This document shows positions 62,958 through 64,000 of a stretch of DNA of 64,000 nucleotides, piece after piece; the first letter of the stretch is position 1; every line of letters begins with the position of its first letter. The position numbers were made by a program, and so were the translations under genes. This DNA comes from Ornithinibacillus salinisoli. GTDB taxonomy: Bacteria; Bacillota; Bacilli; Bacillales; Amphibacillaceae. The DNA lies in assembly GCF_042682545.1 (NCBI RefSeq), contig NZ_JBHUHQ010000017.1, one strand, 5' to 3'. The notes under the pieces are model-generated. The model searched no databases, was not told the DNA's origin, and saw nothing but the letters and a program-made list of their open reading frames with translations.

Positions 62958-63830
62958 CTAGAAAAGAGTTTCGGTTAGATTTTTAATAAATTCTCTTTCT
63001 CTTTCTTCATCTAATTTATCAATTATCGATCGTTGAATAGCTCTTTTTGATGGTATTAACACAGCTAAATCACAAGCATCTAGCAAAGCGCGAATGGAAG
63101 CAGCATCTTCTGATAACTTCCCTTGAGATACCGCATTAATTAAGTCGCTGGATAATTTAACGAATAAATCGATTGTCGCTTCGTCTGCTAATTTGGTATT
63201 GGTTTGAATCAAGTTCTTTAGCTGTTCCCCTTCAATATATGGAACTTCAATCACAACAAAACGATTTTTCAATGCTTCATTCAGTGGAACAGTACCAACA
63301 TATCCTTCATTAATTGCTGCAATCACATTGAATCCACCTTCTGCTGTTACGATCTCGTTAGTAAATGGATTTGTAATGGTTCTACGATAATCGAGTACCC
63401 CATTGATGAGTGGCAATGTTTCTGGTTTTGCCATATTCACTTCATCAATATATAAGAAGTTCCCGTGCTTCATTGCATGAATTACTGGTCCAGGGATAAA
63501 TTCGATTACTTGCTTTTCCTCTTCATATGTCAACGTTTTAAACCCTAATAAACTCTCTGCATCTAAATCAACGGAACAGTTTACACTAAACATTGGTTGA
63601 TTAAATAAATGAGATAATGTCTCAGCAAACTTTGTTTTTCCCGCACCCGTTGGTCCTTTTAATAAAATGTTTTTCCCCATACTTAAGGCAGAAATAGCAT
63701 CAACTAATAAATCCATATTAGGTGGGACATAGCCACCATCCCTGATTAATTCTACAAATGAATCAGGATTATTTTTGTTTTCTTCTAATATGTTAACCAT
63801 ATTTTCAGGTAACTGATAGTTTGTATTCAT
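62958..63830 (-). CDS. yojN: MoxR-type AAA ATPase, YojN-like
   Basis: The 290-residue AAA+ ATPase has Walker A LLKGPTGAGKTKFAETL (about residue 55), Walker B NFLYIDEVNMAKPETLPLIN, sensor 1 FNVIAAINEG and arginine-finger region NEALKNRFVVIEVP. It partners the VWA protein encoded next. AGAAAGGAG lies before the ATG and a good promoter is upstream, so the pair forms one operon. Confidence 0.9.
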   Translation of the reverse strand: MNTNYQLPENMVNILEENKNNPDSFVELIRDGGYVPPNMDLLVDAISALSMGKNILLKGPTGAGKTKFAETLSHLFNQPMFSVNCSVDLDAESLLGFKTLTYEEEKQVIEFIPGPVIHAMKHGNFLYIDEVNMAKPETLPLINGVLDYRRTITNPFTNEIVTAEGGFNVIAAINEGYVGTVPLNEALKNRFVVIEVPYIEGEQLKNLIQTNTKLADEATIDLFVKLSSDLINAVSQGKLSEDAASIRALLDACDLAVLIPSKRAIQRSIIDKLDEEREREFIKNLTETLF

Positions 63831-63853
63831 GTTGCCAAACTCCTTTCTAACAC

Positions 63854-63882
63854 ATTGTAAGCTTCTTTTACTATAATCTCAA
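63854..63882 (-). promoter_or_regulatory. Sigma-A promoter of the yojN-yojO operon
   Basis: On the minus strand TTGAGA and TACAAT are separated by exactly 17 bases, about 25 bases before the ATPase start codon. Confidence 0.75.
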
Positions 63883-63919
63883 AAAATTATTATTGAAAAG
63901 TACTATATGAGGATAATTC

Positions 63920-63939
63920 ATTCATTCGATTGAATGAAT
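63920..63939. promoter_or_regulatory. ATTCATTC-GATT-GAATGAAT palindrome
   Basis: Two perfect eight-base arms flank four bases. It lies upstream of both yojN and any gene beyond the right edge, and could be an operator. Confidence 0.4.
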
Positions 63940-63956
63940 AAACATTTACAAATAGT

Positions 63957-63971
63957 TGATAATTATCATTA
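63957..63971. promoter_or_regulatory. Fur-box-like site
   Basis: TGATAATTATCATTA matches the 7-1-7 Fur consensus TGATAATnATTATCA with two mismatches. It lies near the right edge and would fit an iron-regulated gene outside this window. Confidence 0.45.
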
Positions 63972-64000
63972 TAGATAATAGAATTAACTACGGACGAAAG

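Overview
The window is about 64 kb of low-GC Gram-positive chromosome. Gene order around the purine operon (yebE - pur operon - yerA/yerB/yerC - pcrB/pcrA/ligA/camS - proline symporter - gatCAB - dgkB - rlmCD) matches Bacillus subtilis. Acidic proteins, frequent TTG starts and the intergenic repeats point to a Bacillaceae of the Oceanobacillus/Virgibacillus/Lentibacillus kind; that placement is inference. No rRNA, tRNA or CRISPR array was seen.

Region by region. 1-5.8 kb: a dispersed repeat, a small lipoprotein, a MOSC protein, an Hsp20 protein and YebE, then a probable decayed mobile element (about 2.96-4.81 kb) holding an internally deleted transposase and a lipoprotein whose paralogue lies at 42.9 kb, then a short-chain dehydrogenase. 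5.8-18.9 kb: the complete twelve-gene IMP operon purEKBCSQLFMNHD, with two PurBoxes, a sigma-A promoter, a guanine-type riboswitch with antiterminator/terminator, and a MITE-like insert just before purE. 18.9-29.5 kb: a palindromic repeat element, yerA, yerB, yerC, a 21-bp tandem repeat, then pcrB-pcrA-ligA-camS. 29.5-35 kb: P5C dehydrogenase, then an NprR-like RRNPP regulator with a 48-residue exported peptide gene 13 nt downstream, then a 35-residue membrane peptide coupled to a proline/sodium symporter. 35-42.2 kb: gatCAB, dgkB, a lone methyltransferase on the minus strand, and rlmCD. 42.2-45.9 kb: an AT-rich accessory stretch with lipoproteins, a small membrane protein, gene remnants and copies of one degenerate repeat. 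45.9-53.5 kb: an envelope-stress block with a two-component system and three-gene ABC-2 exporter (LnrJKLMN layout), then a GntR-ABC-membrane operon (YtrA type). 53.5-64 kb: a Tyr T-box and tyrosyl-tRNA synthetase, DinB-like, DUF2187 and YbxH-like proteins, a CHASE4-HAMP-GGDEF-EAL protein, an MFS transporter, and a MoxR-ATPase/VWA pair on the minus strand with a Fur-box-like site beyond it.

The best candidate for an undescribed system is the regulator-peptide pair at 31.5-33.0 kb. It is preceded by a perfect 20-bp inverted repeat and lies between two proline-utilisation genes. The rest is mostly conserved Bacillaceae housekeeping, with mobile or repeat DNA in the gaps.
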